Positions 52,501 to 62,164 are shown, numbered from the stretch's first letter. The stretch: DNA of 64,000 bases from Cotesia glomerata (GCF_020080835.1 NC_058161.1:744001-808000); one strand, 5' to 3'. Made by a program: numbers and translations. The notes: generated by a model from the letters alone, not told the origin.

Positions 52501-55500
52501 ATTATCTATTATCTCTAAAAAGGTTTTTTCAAAATTTCCATTCGTTTCGCTAAGCCGATTGAAACTGCAATCACTGGTCTCGGCTGTTAATTTTAATAGA
52601 AATTACATGTAAAATTTTTTCTTTTAATATTTTTCAATGAAAAAAATAATAAAAATTTTCAAAATGCTAATTTAATTTTCATATTAAATAAATATCAATA
52701 ATTTCTTCTTAACTTGTTCTTATATTTAAAAAAAAAAAAACATGTTTTTAAACAAAAACTATAATTAAAATTTTTTAATACTAATTTATTTATTAAAGAC
52801 ATTAAATAATTTTTAATAAAAATTACATGTAAAATTTTTAATATTTTTCAATGAAAAAAAATAATAAAAATTTTCAATTGTCTAATTTAATATTTACATT
52901 AAATAATTTCTTCTTTATAAAAAATTAGCCTCAAAAAAACTCAGAAAACTCAGCAATAAATTATTACCCTAAAAAAAAATGGATTAATTAGATTTAAAAA
53001 GGAGTATAGGTTAGAATATAACTATGACAGCGATTGCAGTTGCTGAATCGTTGTTGCAGTGGTCTTTAGCCAACACCATCTCGATCTCTTTGGTCGAAAT
53101 CCATGTAGTAGGTGATATGAAGCGGTGAGTTGGTGTTGGAGTGCGGGTAGGCCGCGCTTGCGCAGCACTACAGCCGCGTGACGGGCCCGTAACCTTTCCT
53201 TGACCCGCATACTGAGCGGCTGTACCGTGGCTCGAACCATGGCTCGAACCGTGGGAACACTACTCCTCGACTACTCATCCCTCCCCTTGCCTCTCTCCAC
53301 CACGGTGTTCGTCTGGCATCACTCTGCACTCTCTACTGCTCTCTACTCCTCCATATCCCAATCCCAATCCAGCCGCCTGCTGCTGTATTATATGTGTTGC
53401 TGCCGTAGCTGCTGCCGTACCAGCTACTCACCTCTTTTCCTCTCCTCTTCTCGCTTCCTCGAGTCTTTCATCTCCTACAACGAAACCTCATACTCAAACT
53501 CAAACTCGGTACCTACAACTACAACTACAACTACAACTACAACTACTTACTTTATTATTCCATACCAACTTAGCGAGTCGCCAACCTAAGCTCAGCTTCT
53601 TCTTCTTCTCTCAAGACTTTACAAGGACTTTTACATAGTAGTGTAAGAATCCCATCACAGCCAAATAATTCTATGGATACTCAAGGTGGTGTGGATTGTC
53701 GAGTCTGTCCGCAATGGCCGACCACCACATCCTCTTCCAGCTCTCCCACCCTTAATAAACTCCAAAAGTTCCTTATATTTCCATACCTAACCTCTATTCT
53801 TCCTTCCGTTCTTTAATTTCCTTTATTTCTTCCCTTTTTATTATTTTTTCACATTTTATCTTAAATTACAGAAGAAATTTTTTTATGGATCCTTTAAAAA
53901 AAAATTCTACTTGGGAAAATTAAGAAAAAAACTTATTAGGGAAAATTTTTAAAATTGACAGCTGTTAATTAACTTCAGATCATAACCTAAAATTACATTG
54001 AAGTTAACTGACATTAGAATTTTTTTTTATTACATGTTATAACAATAAAATTGTTATAAAAAAATTCCACATGTGAAAATTTTAAAAAAATTATTAGTAA
54101 TAATTTTTTTAAGTATTTTTTTATTGTAATTTTTTTAAATTGACAGCTGTTAACTAACTTCAGATTATAACCTAAAATGACACTTAAATTAACTGACATA
54201 AAAAATGATTCTTGTAATTTTGAACCAACAAAATTATAAATAAAAAAATTCCAAATGTGAAAATTAAAGAAAAATTATCGGTGAAAATTTTAAAAATTTT
54301 TTTCTTGTAATTTGTTGTAAAAATTTTAAAAATTGACAGCTGTTAACTAACTTCAGGTCATAATCTAAAATAACACTGAAGTTAACTAACATTAAAAATT
54401 TTTTTATAATTGTTTACCAATAGAATCACTATAAAAAAAAAATTAAAGTGTGAAAATTGAAAAAAAAAATTATTATTGTTTTCATTAAAGTTGATTAATT
54501 ATAAAAATTGATAAAATTGACAGTTTTCAGCTAACTTCAGTATCATAACCTAAAAAAAAAGTTTTTTAAATCAGACCAAAAAACTACAATACAAAATTCC
54601 TCTAGATTATGATTATAGTTGATTATAATTGACGGTTGATTAATCTTGCAGGTGTAATCCCGGCTGGACAGGAGCGTTTTGCGACGAGTGCGTGCGCTAC
54701 CCAGGTTGTATCCACGGAACCTGCCAGCAGCCATGGAAGTGTGACTGCAAGGAAGGCTGGGGCGGATTATTCTGTAACCAAGATCTAAACTACTGCACAA
54801 ATCACAAGCCCTGCCTAAACGGTGGCACCTGCTTCAACACAGGCCAAGGTTCCTACACCTGCTCGTGCGCGCGTGGATTCACAGGTACAGAGTGCCAGAC
54901 ATCTCTCTCCGACTGTCACTCGCAACCGTGCATGAACGGCGGAGTCTGTACAATGACAGGCAACGCCACCAAGAACTACCAATGCACATGTCCGCCATTT
55001 TACCGCGGGCGCCATTGCGAGTTAAGCTCTCGTTCTTGCAAAGAATCCCCCTGCAAGCACGGCGGCACTTGCGTCGACGACTCCAAGGGGTATACCTGCC
55101 AGTGTCCTCCAGGATACACGGGTCCAGACTGCGACACCAAGATCAACGAGTGTTCTCCGAACCCTTGCGTAAACGGCGGAACCTGTTCCGAGACACCGAA
55201 CAGCTATCAGTGCACCTGCCCGACTGGCTTCACAGGTCAGCGCTGCGAGGTTAACGTCGACGATTGCCAGGGCGACCCGTGTCTCAACGGCGGCACCTGC
55301 ATCGACATGGTCAATCGGTTCCGCTGCCAGTGCGTTCCAGGGTTCGTCGGGCTGCTGTGCCAAGACAAGGTTGACTACTGCCTAGCCAAGCCTTGCGCCA
55401 ATGGCGGGAAGTGCATTACCGGAACCAACGACTACAAGTGCATCTGCAAGCCTGGCTTCGCCGGGAAGGACTGCAGTGTTGACGTCGACGAGTGCAGCAG

Positions 55501-56497
55501 CGCGCCCTGCCGGAACGGCGGAACCTGCGAGAACAGAGTCAATGGATTCTTCTGCGAGTGCAAGTCCGGGTTCCGTGGTGACACTTGCAGCGAACCTGAC
55601 ACTGGGCTTCTTGTTCCAAGGCCTTCAACTTCTATCAGCAGGAACTCTGGTGTTCCTCCGCCCTCTGGTGCCAGTTACTGGTCAGGAAACCTCTCGCGGC
55701 CGTCCGCTGAAGCTCGGGACGCCGGCCTGACCACGGAACACGTGGTAGTGATCGCTACTTTATCAACCGCAGTTCCCGCGTTTGTTCTCGTGGCGGCGCT
55801 GGCTGTCATGTGCATGAAGCGCCGCCAGAAAAGGGAACAGGCGCGGGCAGACGAAGAAGCTCGGCTGCAGAACGAACGGAACGCTGTTCACAGCAGCTTG
55901 AGCAAGCGCGCCAACGGCAATTCCAACTCGGGAGTCAATATGGTTGGGCACCAGCCGGGGTTAATTGGCGTTCCCAATGGTCATAGTTCTATTAGTATCA
56001 ACGGAGGTGGCAGCAGTGTCTGTTCTCTCGGCGCCGGGGATTCCCACATGATTAAGAACACCTGGACTGCCAGCAAGAGCATCAACAATGCCAGTATCAC
56101 TAGGGATGATCTGGACTCGTCTTTCCAGACAGATGGCGGGTTGGATATCACTTGTGGGTACAAACCCGAGCCGATTTTGTCCGACCCGGGAAGGTCGAGG
56201 ACGCCCAAGCAGCTCAACACCGAGGCGGCTGCGCATCGTGCTTCTCATCATTTTCAGAAAGACAAAGACATTAGTGTTGTTGGTGTGTTGGAGGGCAAGA
56301 GGACGTCGATGTTCTCCAGTGCGTCGGATTCTTGTTGCAACGCGGAGGCCGCTTTGCTAAAAAGGCCCGCGATACAAGACAGTGCGGGTGGGGGAGGATG
56401 TGGTGGTGCTTCTGATGGTAGTTGCGGTGTCTACGTTATCGACGATCATTATAGACATGACACGACACTAGCGGCGACTCTCGCTACTGAAGTTTAG
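36812..56497 (+). CDS. Dl: Delta, DSL-family Notch ligand (complete coding region)
   Basis: Single-pass membrane ligand that activates Notch on adjacent cells. Coding exons are 36812-36871, 38290-38598, 43239-43299, 45719-45970, 50179-50239 and 54652-56497, all GT-AG, joining in frame to 862 codons plus TAG. Order: signal peptide (1 to about 24), MNNL domain (about 25-125), DSL domain (about 165-227, with EYRVICSTNYYGKGCENICT and FGHYTC), nine EGF repeats (about 228-563), a Ser-rich stalk, a transmembrane helix (about 612-636), a basic stop-transfer MKRRQKR and a cytoplasmic tail of about 225 residues. The tail has an IKNTW motif and ends ATEV. Nine EGF repeats and similar length match insect Delta; Serrate/Jagged would have more repeats and a cysteine-rich region. 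The ATG at 36812 is chosen because it starts a hydrophobic leader in frame with exon 2. Turnover normally depends on ubiquitination of the tail. Confidence 0.96.
36872..38289 (+). other. Delta intron 1
   Basis: Holds the AT-rich array at 37120-37800 and plain sequence. No open frame is recognised. Confidence 0.7.
37120..37800. repeat. AT-rich tandem array in Delta intron 1
   Basis: About four irregular units (starts near 37176, 37306, 37475 and 37610; spacing about 130-170 bases), each with ATTTATGAAAATTAATTTAG, then TTGACATTTAGAAA, then AAAAATGCAATTTTTT. Confidence 0.75.
38290..38598 (+). CDS. Dl: Delta exon 2: MNNL domain
   Basis: Encodes 103 codons with GVFELRLKSFINEYGKDNTG, CCSG, TRFRICLKQYQAKIDTTTPC, and GFTNPIRFFFNFSWP, diagnostic of the N-terminal domain of Notch ligands. 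The acceptor is TTTTCAG and the donor GTAAGT. Confidence 0.96.
38677..38874. mobile_element. AT-rich GTTAGC/CGTCGGCTAAC element
   Basis: Left AAATTAAGTTAACTGACATC, right AAAATGTCGGCTAACTTTAG; inverted ends, non-coding core. Confidence 0.6.
39988..40530. repeat. Three GTTAGC-family elements in tandem
   Basis: Three head-to-tail units (about 39988-40160, 40165-40346 and 40352-40530), each from AAATTAAATTAGC(T/C)ATCT or AAATTAAATTAGCTATTT to a right end close to CGTCGGCTAACTTTAGTG. Confidence 0.75.
41127..41134 (+). promoter_or_regulatory. Su(H)-type site in Delta intron 2
   Basis: CGTGGGAA matches the Suppressor of Hairless consensus YGTGRGAA and lies in a GC-richer island. Single 8-mers of this kind occur by chance in a window of this size. 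Confidence 0.25.
41781..42085. repeat. Tandem duplication, about 200 bp period
   Basis: TTCATTAGTTACTTAAATTA followed by ATTAATTATAGTATAGAAAA occurs near 41800 and again near 42000, with the surrounding AAT/ATT runs. Confidence 0.8.
43239..43299 (+). CDS. Dl: Delta exon 3
   Basis: A 61-base exon encoding GTFSLIIEAYHDANNATHSS and a split Glu codon. It matches the GTFSLIVEAWHD block that follows MNNL in Delta proteins. The acceptor is TTTTCCAG and the donor GTAAGT. Confidence 0.95.
43300..45718 (+). other. Delta intron 3
   Basis: Contains Helitron-like H12 and a less AT-rich stretch at 44330-45190. A TTCTCACA (reverse Su(H)-type site TGTGAGAA) lies at 44445-44452, and a CTG run near 45565-45585. 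No gene was recognised. Confidence 0.55.
43686..44095 (-). mobile_element. Helitron-like element H12 in Delta intron 3
   Basis: Reverse orientation: the left end CTACTAACCTTGAAGTCACT is a decayed 3' terminus, the right end CTCAATAATATAAA a decayed 5' terminus. It holds one palindrome. A poly-A expansion lies near 44047-44067. Confidence 0.75.
45719..45970 (+). CDS. Dl: Delta exon 4: DSL domain
   Basis: Encodes the complete DSL domain that contacts Notch EGF11-12. Six cysteines are in the expected order (VICS, GCEN, ICTA, YTCSS, VCLS, EYCN). Ends with a split Pro codon at donor GTTAGT. Confidence 0.96.
46161..46560. mobile_element. MITE with CTGATAAAAAAATTAACTTG ends and an inner AT-rich element
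   Basis: The left end CTGATAAAAAAATTAACTTG is mirrored by the right end AAATTTTTTAATCAG. Inside, 46262-46455 is a piece resembling the Delta intron 1 array and the GTTAGC family (GACTGCTAACTTTAATGTCA), so one element inserted in another. Confidence 0.65.
47384..47460 (+). promoter_or_regulatory. Cluster of three CAGCTG E-boxes
   Basis: CAGCTG at 47384-47389, 47415-47420 and 47455-47460 in a GC-richer island inside Delta intron 4. On the reverse strand the last two read GCAGCTGT, close to the proneural bHLH consensus RCAGSTG. Delta is a known proneural target in Drosophila; function here is inferred. Confidence 0.4.
47767..47803. repeat. (TTTTA)n microsatellite
   Basis: About seven perfect ATTTT pentamers. 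Confidence 0.95.
48359..48395. repeat. (GAA)n microsatellite
   Basis: About twelve AGA/GAA triplets in a row. Confidence 0.95.
49347..50075 (-). mobile_element. Helitron-like element H13 in Delta intron 4
   Basis: The left end CTATCAACCTTAACTTCCGT is a decayed 3' terminus and the right end CTCTTAATAATATAAA a decayed 5' terminus. It carries two palindromes; the first has a (TA)n loop. Confidence 0.8.
49533..49594. repeat. (TA)n microsatellite in palindrome loop
   Basis: About 60 bases of TA dinucleotides at the centre of the first H13 palindrome, as in H1. Confidence 0.95.
50179..50239 (+). CDS. Dl: Delta exon 5: start of EGF repeat 1
   Basis: A 61-base exon encoding QCLPGCNEQHGHCNRPNEC, the first half of EGF1. 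The acceptor is TGTTACAG and the donor GTAAGT. Too short for open-frame searches but in phase with both neighbours. Confidence 0.95.
51280..51620. repeat. AT-rich tandem repeat, about 120-130 bp period
   Basis: TTTGACATGTTTTTAAACAA recurs near 51289, 51410 and 51541, followed each time by AAACTATAATT and a shared tail. A further copy lies near 52740. Confidence 0.8.
51660..52120. repeat. Direct repeat pair, about 365 bp apart
   Basis: ACCAATATCTACATAAAA followed by AACTTGGA occurs near 51703 and 52070 within longer matching blocks. Confidence 0.75.
52350..52590. mobile_element. Foldback element in Delta intron 5
   Basis: ATTGCAGTTTCGATTGG and ACGAATGAAATTTTTGAAAA on the left are mirrored by TTTCAAAATTTCCATTCGTT and CCGATTGAAACTGCAAT on the right; the flanks carry GAGACCA and TGGTCTC. 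It is less AT-rich than its surroundings and non-coding. Confidence 0.6.
53250..53257 (+). promoter_or_regulatory. Su(H)-type site in Delta intron 5
   Basis: CGTGGGAA matches YGTGRGAA, in a less AT-rich island. Suggestive only. Confidence 0.25.
53513..53547. repeat. (CTACAA)n microsatellite
   Basis: About six ACAACT/CTACAA hexamers. Confidence 0.9.
53955..54560. repeat. Four-unit AT-rich tandem array before Delta exon 6
   Basis: TTGACAGCTGTTAACTAACT occurs near 54139 and 54334, with close variants near 53955 and 54516, spaced 180-195 bases. Each junction continues through CATAACCTAAAAT to CTGAAGTTAACTGACA, the inverted complement, so units abut by mirrored ends. Confidence 0.8.
54652..56497 (+). 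CDS. Dl: Delta exon 6: EGF 1-9, transmembrane segment and cytoplasmic tail
   Basis: A 1.8 kb terminal exon, strongly GC-richer than its surroundings. It finishes EGF1, encodes EGF2-9 (several with CxNGGTC cores), the stalk, the TM helix at about 55742-55816 and the tail. The stop is TAG at 56495-56497, directly after ATEV. Confidence 0.97.
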
Positions 56498-56654
56498 TCC
56501 TCTATAAATATTAGTTAGCGCCCAGTGACAAGCGTTTTATTTTCACTTGGGAAAATCAGAGACTTTTAAATATTTTTTTTTATATAAATAATTATTATTT
56601 TTTATATTTTCTTTTTTCACTGTCGCTGATAGTCTTCCGGGTCTCTTATAATTT

Positions 56655-56687
<33 letters not shown>

Positions 56688-57425
56688 CGCTAACCAACGA
56701 GATATAACTGGATTATATCGTGTGTTTATTTTTGATCTATACATATTATTTTTATTAATTATTAAATAGGGATAATAAAATATAAAGAAATGTAATGAGA
56801 GATCTAAGTGGATTTTTAGCGACACTGAGATTAATTAAGTGAGAAATGCTGTGTTGTTGCCCACCGCATTTAAAGATCCTCAGCCTCCCACCTTAATGTA
56901 TTTGATAATAGTAATAATAATTATTATTATTTAAATGCTAAATGTTAACAACAACAGACACCATCACCGGCTATTATTTTGTAAATAATTTATTTATTAT
57001 TATTATTATTGTTATTATTATGCATATAATATTATAACTTTATAAACTCTATCGGTGTTACATCAACTACACGTGATGTCGATATTGTTATTATTATTAT
57101 GATTATTATTATTACTATTATTATTATCATTATTTGTGTATCGCATTATCATTTTTCCAGTAATTTAGATTGCGTGAGAGTTATTTGCAATCCGATTGAT
57201 GATTGTATGTGATATAATGATAATAATAATAGTAATAATGAATGTACTTGTACATGCGAAATAATTTATGTAAATATCTTTAATTCAACGTATTGTAAAA
57301 ATTATTGTCCGGATTAATTGACTATTTATTTGTAACTCTGACTATTGGCATGACATATTTATATTTATATTTATATTTATACATATATATATATATATAT
57401 CCACGGAAAAAACAAGATGATACTG
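56498..57425 (+). other. Delta 3' UTR (extent uncertain)
   Basis: AT-rich with a 28-base poly-T at 56656-56683. AATAAA at 56774-56779 is the first plausible polyadenylation signal. A GTCTTCC (GY-box type) lies at 56632-56638 and TGTGAT (K-box type) at 57208-57213. ATT/AAT trinucleotide runs follow. Confidence 0.5.
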
Positions 57426-57426
57426 G

Positions 57427-57665
57427 ATATCATCCCAGATTATACTCATTGTAATCTAGATTATATTAATTGTAATCTGGATTATACTAGCTACTATCTG
57501 AGATTTTTTTTTTTTCACTTTATTATACTGAGTGAAAAAAAATTTTATATTAAATTATAATGATTATAATCCAGATTATAATGAGTGTAATCTAGATTTT
57601 TTTTTAGCTACTATCTAAAATTTTTTTTCACCATAGATATCAGTGAGTATAATCTGGGATGATAT
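57427..57665. mobile_element. Foldback with perfect 22-base inverted ends downstream of Delta
   Basis: 57427-57448 and 57644-57665 are exact inverted complements (CATCCCAGATTATACTCA and its mirror). Inside are further AATCTAGATT/AATCCAGATT blocks, so the element is built of several nested inverted repeats. Confidence 0.7.
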
Positions 57666-59494
57666 TGTAGAGATTTAGGGATTATTTTTTGGATTTATTT
57701 ATAAAATCATAAAATGAAATTGAAATGCTAAATTGACTATTTATATATTATTTGTCCTGTTGAGGAAGAATGGCTAAAGAAAAAAAGAATTTGTGAATAC
57801 TGCTATGCGGTAAATACTCCCGTGTATGTCGTATGGCTATATGTCGCAAACTCCTCGACAGACGGATGATTCCAGCCAACTTAAAAAGACTTTTTTTCTA
57901 GTATAAGTAGCCTCCAACAGAACGTTCGTGATTTAACTTTCAAGAACTTTGGATGAAGGCAAAGACGTCTGGTCGTTTCCAAAAATAATTCGTGTAGAGA
58001 AAGAAGAATTACGGCTAAGCCCCTTCCTCTCAGTACTCAGTACGAATGTGAGAACGATAAACTGAATCAACGTTCACTATTTTTATTTTTTTATTTATCA
58101 ATTTTTTTCAATGAATTTTCATCTTATAATTAAATAATTAAATTAAACATGTATAAAAATATAAATATAAATATAAATAGATTAATATATTTATACTGAT
58201 TGAGAATGATATGAGTGTACATTATGTAATTTCTACAGGGCATTTATTTTTTGGCATTTGGTAAATCGAGATTGTTTAATAATTATTTTTTTTTTTTTTT
58301 TTATTAATTTACAAAGTTAAAATAAATTATAAAAATTAAAACTCTCGATAGCTTCTTGCTAAACAAGTGACATATTTTGTATTTTTTTTTTGAAAGCGCG
58401 CGATTTATATATAATAATTATGATTATGATATTATTTATTTATTAAATGTGATTGCTGGTTGAATGACTAAATATTATTAATAATAATTATAATAATAAT
58501 AATAATAATAATGATAACAATGAAGAAAAAAAATATTATGACGAAAACTTTATAAATGACAATTTACAAAAGGCAAAAACAAAGAAGATATATTTTGTTT
58601 TTGTTGAAGAAAAAAATAATTAGCAGTTTGAAAAATTAACCAAAACTCCTGGGTGGAAAATAATATTATTAATAATAATATTTGTTTATTAATGTACAGC
58701 AAAACCAAAAAAGTATAAAACAAGTAAATAGATATATTTTTTTTTTGTACTTATTAGACTCAAATTGTAATTATTGTTACCTGGGAGTTTTTTGGTTATT
58801 TCGGACGGCTTTAAGCTTACAGCGCCCGTGATATTCTTGCGAGTATTCTTGCAAGTAATTTTTTAAACTCACATAAATTTACCTCTTTCCATTCAGTCGT
58901 AATTCGTATAAATATTTAATTATTTTGTATGCGTTATGTTTAATTTAATTGATTAATTGCGATAATAGTATATTGTATGAAGATACGTGTGAGTGAATGA
59001 CGTGAAGACATAAATGTTAATGACTACCGTAAAGACTTTTTTTAGGTTATAAACATTTTTTTTGTATAAAATAACTCTAAGTTAAATTAATCAGGAAATG
59101 TGTATATTTGTAGTACAACTGTATAATTTATATTTATAATTATTATTATTATATATACTTATAATGTAATTGCTTAATTCGAAATTGTAATAATTATTAT
59201 TAAAAATCAAGTTGTCATTAATTATTAATTAATAATTAATTGTCATGTAATAGTAATAATTATGCATATAATTATTATCATATTGTGTAAATAACTGAAT
59301 TGTCAATATATGTCATAAGATTTAAAAACAAAAACTGTGAATGATTAATAATTATATAATTTAAAACATTAATTATTGTCTTTATTTATTTTTATTGTTA
59401 AGTTTTCTTCCCATAATATTAAGACGTTTAAATTAATTAATTATTACAAAAAAAAATCTAAAGAGAGGAATATAAAAAATAAAATTATCTAAAT
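57666..59494. other. Downstream of Delta, no gene seen
   Basis: AT-rich with AAT runs at about 58470-58515 and 58660-58690. TGTGAT lies at 58448-58453. Possibly still the Delta 3' UTR if a distal polyadenylation site is used. Confidence 0.4.
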
Positions 59495-60374
59495 TTATTA
59501 TGATGAGTATTTAGGTTGCTCTATCTTTAGATACATAATTAATAAATGACCTTGTATCTTGTAAATTATTGACATTTTTAAAGATATAAGCTCACCATGA
59601 CATTACACTCATCGAGACCTTTCATTTGAGTACCCACATCAATTTTTCATATATTTTATATATTTATATATATTACATATATGTATATATGAAAAATCCA
59701 TGTGGGTACTCAAATGAAACCTCTTGATGAGTGTAACATCAGGATGAGCTTATATTTTTAAAAACATCAATATTTAAGAGATTACTGGACATTTTAACAA
59801 ATATCTTGTGAACTATTGACATTTTTAAAGATATAAGCTCACTTCGAAATTACACTCATCAAGACCTTTCATTTGAGTACCCACATCAATTTTTCATATA
59901 TTTTATATATTTATATATATTATATATATGCATATATGAAAAATATATCAAAAATGCATGTGGGTACTCAAATGAAAGCTCTTGATGAGTGTAACATCGG
60001 GATGAGCTTATATCTTTAAGAACGTCAATATTTAAGAAAGTACTGGGCATTTTAACAAATATCTTGTGAACTATTGACATTTTTAAAGATATAAACTCAC
60101 TTCGAGATTACACTCATCAAGACCTTTCATTTGAGTACCCACATCAATTTTTCATATATTTTATATATTTATATATATGCATATATGAAAAATATATCAA
60201 AAATGCATGTGGGTATTCAAATGAAAGCTCTTGATGAGCATAACATCGGGATGAGCTTATATCTTTAAAAACCTCTATACTTAAGAAAGTACAGTGCAAT
60301 TTAACAAGAGTAATTATTTAATAAAGCAAAATTTTATTTATTCATAATTCATAAAATGACTGCAAAGTTGCTAG
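59495..60374 (+). mobile_element. Helitron-like element H14 (three palindromes)
   Basis: It starts within the 5' segment (GATGAGTATTTAGGTTGCTC), holds three palindromes in tandem and ends GACTGCAAAGTTGCTAG followed by T. The 5' terminus itself is missing. Confidence 0.8.
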
Positions 60375-60375
60375 T

Positions 60376-60440
60376 ATTTATGAAATCTTATGATGTTGAA
60401 AAATAATTTATTAACAGTTAATTAAATTATTTTAATAATT
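60376..60440 (-). mobile_element. MITE fragment next to H14
   Basis: CTTATGATGTTGAAAAATAA then TTTATTAACAGTTAAT is the reverse complement of the left interior of the CACTGATAGAAGG MITE, directly after the Helitron CTAG. Confidence 0.55.
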
Positions 60441-61466
60441 AATTATCTGTTTTTTAGAATCATCTCACTTAATAGGATGATTGAAAGGTGAAAGATGTCT
60501 TCTGTTATAAAGTTCTGGTATAAATTACTGTATTTTACTTATTAGATTTTTTATTGGTTAAATAATGATAATGATAATATATCCGTGTTTTATTATATAT
60601 TTACAGTGTAGATATTATATATAAATGTAAGTCGAACGCGAGTTTTCAAGAGTCAAAAGGTCCTTGCATAGATGATACTACTAGCCGGTGCATAAAGTGC
60701 ACAAAGGTATACTCTTGCACACGCGGCTGCAGAATCTTGAGAACTTCTCGAGAGAAAGAAAAACGAGAATGAACGCGGAACCGAGTAGAGTGTAATATGG
60801 AGAATATATATGTGAAGACATGAACAAGTATATATATATATAAGGTATGTAGTAGTAATAGTAATGATAAATTTTTCCAAAATTTATTTCTTCATTTAAT
60901 TATAAATTATAACATTAAAATTAAATGAAGAAATAGGATGCGTTTGCAGGTAGAGAGTGGGGGAATTTATAAAGATAATAATAAATGGGTTGGCAAAATA
61001 AGTGAGAGTCTGAGATGGTCTGCGACCTCAAAGGCCCGAATCATTGAAGAATGTCAGAGGTCAGCGGCGATGGTCTTACCACGGCGACACGCCGCGTAAC
61101 TCCAATTATATTACTCATCTTATATCTATTTATTGCTGTTATTATTGTTATTTATTTCTCATTGTTGATGTTGATGCACACAGTATAAGTTTCTGTTGGA
61201 AGAGAGATACCAAGGGTTATAATAATCACCAGGATCCGTGCCACTCGGTCATTGGTGAATGTACCGTACTGTTTCGTACCTCGTATCATCTTCACATTCC
61301 ACTAAATCCTATGAACCCTATTGACTATCTTGACATCCATTTCCTGGAACTTATAATTATAATGCCTATTAAATCAATCCACTTTTATAAACGGTTTATT
61401 ATTACTTCAATCATTTCTTCTTTGGAAGTATATTTAGAATTTTTTTTTATTAATTTAAATTACATT
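60441..61466. other. Intergenic, no gene seen
   Basis: Includes a less AT-rich patch at 60630-60800 and a 158-codon frame from 61044 that ends inside a Helitron and has no recognisable domain. Confidence 0.4.
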
Positions 61467-62072
61467 CGAAAATGCCCTATCTCTATATACATAATTAAGA
61501 AATTACCTTGTATCTTGTGAAATATTGACATTTTTAAAGATATAAGCTCATCCCGATGTTACACTCATCAAAAGCTTTCATTTGAGTACCCACATGCATT
61601 TTTTATATATTTGTCATATATACATATATATAAATATATAAAATATATGAAAAATTGATGTGGGTACTCAAATGAATGGTCTTGATGAGTGTAATGTCAG
61701 GGTGAGCTTATATCTTTAAAAATGTCAATAGTTCACAAGATATTTGTTAAAGTGCCCTGTACTTTCTCAAATATTGACGTTTTTAAAAATATAAGCTCAT
61801 CCCGATGTTACACTCATCAAGAGCTTTCATTTGAGTACCCACATGCATTTTTTATATATTTGTCATATATACATATATATAAATATATAAAATATATGAA
61901 AAATTGATGTGGGTACTCAAATGAAAGGTCTCGATGAGTGTAACATCGGGATGAGCTTATATCTTTAAAAATGTCAATATTTCACAAGATACAAGGTAAT
62001 TTCTTAATTATGTATCTGGAGATAGAGCATTTTCAAACGCAGCCTAAATACTTATCATAATAAATTGACTAT
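61467..62072. mobile_element. Helitron-like element H15 with 5'-type sequence on both sides
   Basis: The left side ATTCGAAAATGCCCTATCTC and the right side GAGATAGAGCATTTTCAAAC are mirrored 5' segments; two palindromes lie between. No CTAG end is present. Confidence 0.75.
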
Positions 62073-62164
62073 CTGTTAATAAATATTTATTAAAATTTAA
62101 TAAATTAAATAATTGTCTTCAAATAAAATTAATTATTAATAGTTAATAAATCCTTCTATCAGTG
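62073..62164. mobile_element. MITE right end next to H15
   Basis: CTGTTAATAAATATTTATTA through AAATCCTTCTATCAGTG is the right part of the CACTGATAGAAGG MITE, fused to the Helitron as in M4 and M5. Confidence 0.75.

Larger units (their letters stand above)
50240..54651 (+). other. Delta intron 5
   Basis: A 4.4 kb intron. Less AT-rich islands lie at 50560-51160 and 53010-53800 with no recognised protein. AT-rich tandem repeats lie at 51280-51620 and 51660-52120, a foldback at about 52350-52590 and a four-unit array at 53955-54560. Confidence 0.55.

Noticed and set aside
59495..60374. Regular repeats resembling a CRISPR array
   Set aside because: Units are long palindromes in a eukaryotic genome with no short unique spacers; they are tandem parts of a mobile element.
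61044..61520. 158-codon plus-strand frame
   Set aside because: It runs into a Helitron-like element and has no domain.
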